Shown here piece by piece: positions 6,113-6,198 of a stretch of DNA of 6,198 nt (the stretch's first letter is position 1; the number at the start of each line of letters is the position of its first letter). Both the position numbers and the translations under genes were made by a program. This DNA comes from Candidatus Omnitrophota bacterium (lineage in GTDB: Bacteria > Omnitrophota > Gorgyraeia > Aquiviventales > Aquiviventaceae), in contig JACQRE010000156.1 in NCBI GenBank assembly GCA_016206585.1, forward strand, positions 1 through 6,198, in the 5' to 3' direction. Below the pieces are notes generated by a model. It was given only the letters and a program-made list of their open reading frames with translations. It ran no database searches and had not been told where the DNA came from.

Positions 6113-6198
6113 ATGACCGCACAGGCAACCACTCGGCAGATCAAGAAGGTGTGGCAGCAGATTCCGACGATGGAGGGTGCCGGGGTGCGCCTCAAGCG
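6113..6198 (+). CDS. Pirin-family protein, N-terminal fragment
   Basis: Only the first 28 codons are present before the right edge. The translation begins MTAQATTRQIKKVWQQ and continues IPTMEGAGVRLK. The arrangement R-x-I-K-K-V...PTMEGAGVRLKR is the characteristic opening of bacterial pirins, just before their DPFLLLDDF segment, which would lie beyond the window. Pirins are double-cupin, metal-binding (usually iron) proteins; some members have quercetinase activity or act as redox-linked regulators, and most have no assigned function. The metal-binding histidines are not in view, so neither activity nor completeness can be judged. The gene lies 26 nt after thpR on the same strand, behind a strong ribosome binding site. 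Family assignment rests on a short motif recalled from known pirins. Confidence 0.75.
   Translation, partial: MTAQATTRQIKKVWQQIPTMEGAGVRLK

Noticed and set aside
1..6198. Mobile element, CRISPR, toxin-antitoxin or defence system
   Set aside because: All coding space is taken by core housekeeping genes with even composition. There are no terminal inverted repeats, spaced repeats, integrase or transposase motifs, or small unexplained genes between them.

Overview
This window is GC-rich (about two-thirds G+C by eye). It carries one tightly packed, single-direction run of seven bacterial housekeeping genes, all on the + strand, with gaps of 40 nt or less. In order they are: the 3' end of pnp (polynucleotide phosphorylase), ftsK/spoIIIE (DNA translocase), a rodZ-like gene (HTH, membrane segment, DUF4115), rimO (ribosomal protein S12 methylthiotransferase), pgsA (phosphatidylglycerophosphate synthase), thpR (2',3'-cyclic phosphodiesterase / 2'-5' RNA ligase family) and the 5' end of a pirin-family gene. 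All are recognised from family motifs read directly in the translations.

The organism is a bacterium with a high-GC chromosome. The neighbourhood ftsK - HTH/DUF4115 - rimO - pgsA - thpR, with pnp upstream, resembles the conserved chromosomal cluster found in several phyla, where it often runs on to cinA and recA. Here a pirin gene follows thpR instead. The window does not settle the phylum. The short SpoIIIE-like FtsK linker and the gene order argue against enteric gammaproteobacteria. A deep-branching or candidate phylum is possible but is only a guess.

Layout: positions 2-343 are the KH/S1 end of PNPase, with a strong GC hairpin folded around its stop codon. Positions 384-2606 are ftsK, followed 3 nt later by rodZ (2610-3533) and 10 nt later by rimO (3544-4908). 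A 30-nt gap holding a small hairpin leads to pgsA (4939-5523), which overlaps thpR (5523-6086) in a TGATG junction. A strong Shine-Dalgarno sequence then introduces the pirin gene (6113 to beyond the edge). No stretch over 300 nt lacks a gene. There are no RNA genes, insertion sequences, CRISPR arrays or phage features.

Functionally the run joins RNA turnover (pnp, thpR), chromosome segregation (ftsK), cell shape (rodZ), ribosome modification (rimO) and anionic phospholipid synthesis (pgsA). These look co-transcribed and translationally coupled rather than one pathway. I see no evidence for a previously undescribed system. The points worth a second look are small: the hairpin at the pnp stop, a G-rich insertion in the FtsK motor, an altered conserved motif in RimO, a hairpin over the pgsA ribosome binding site, and the pirin gene at the end of the cluster.
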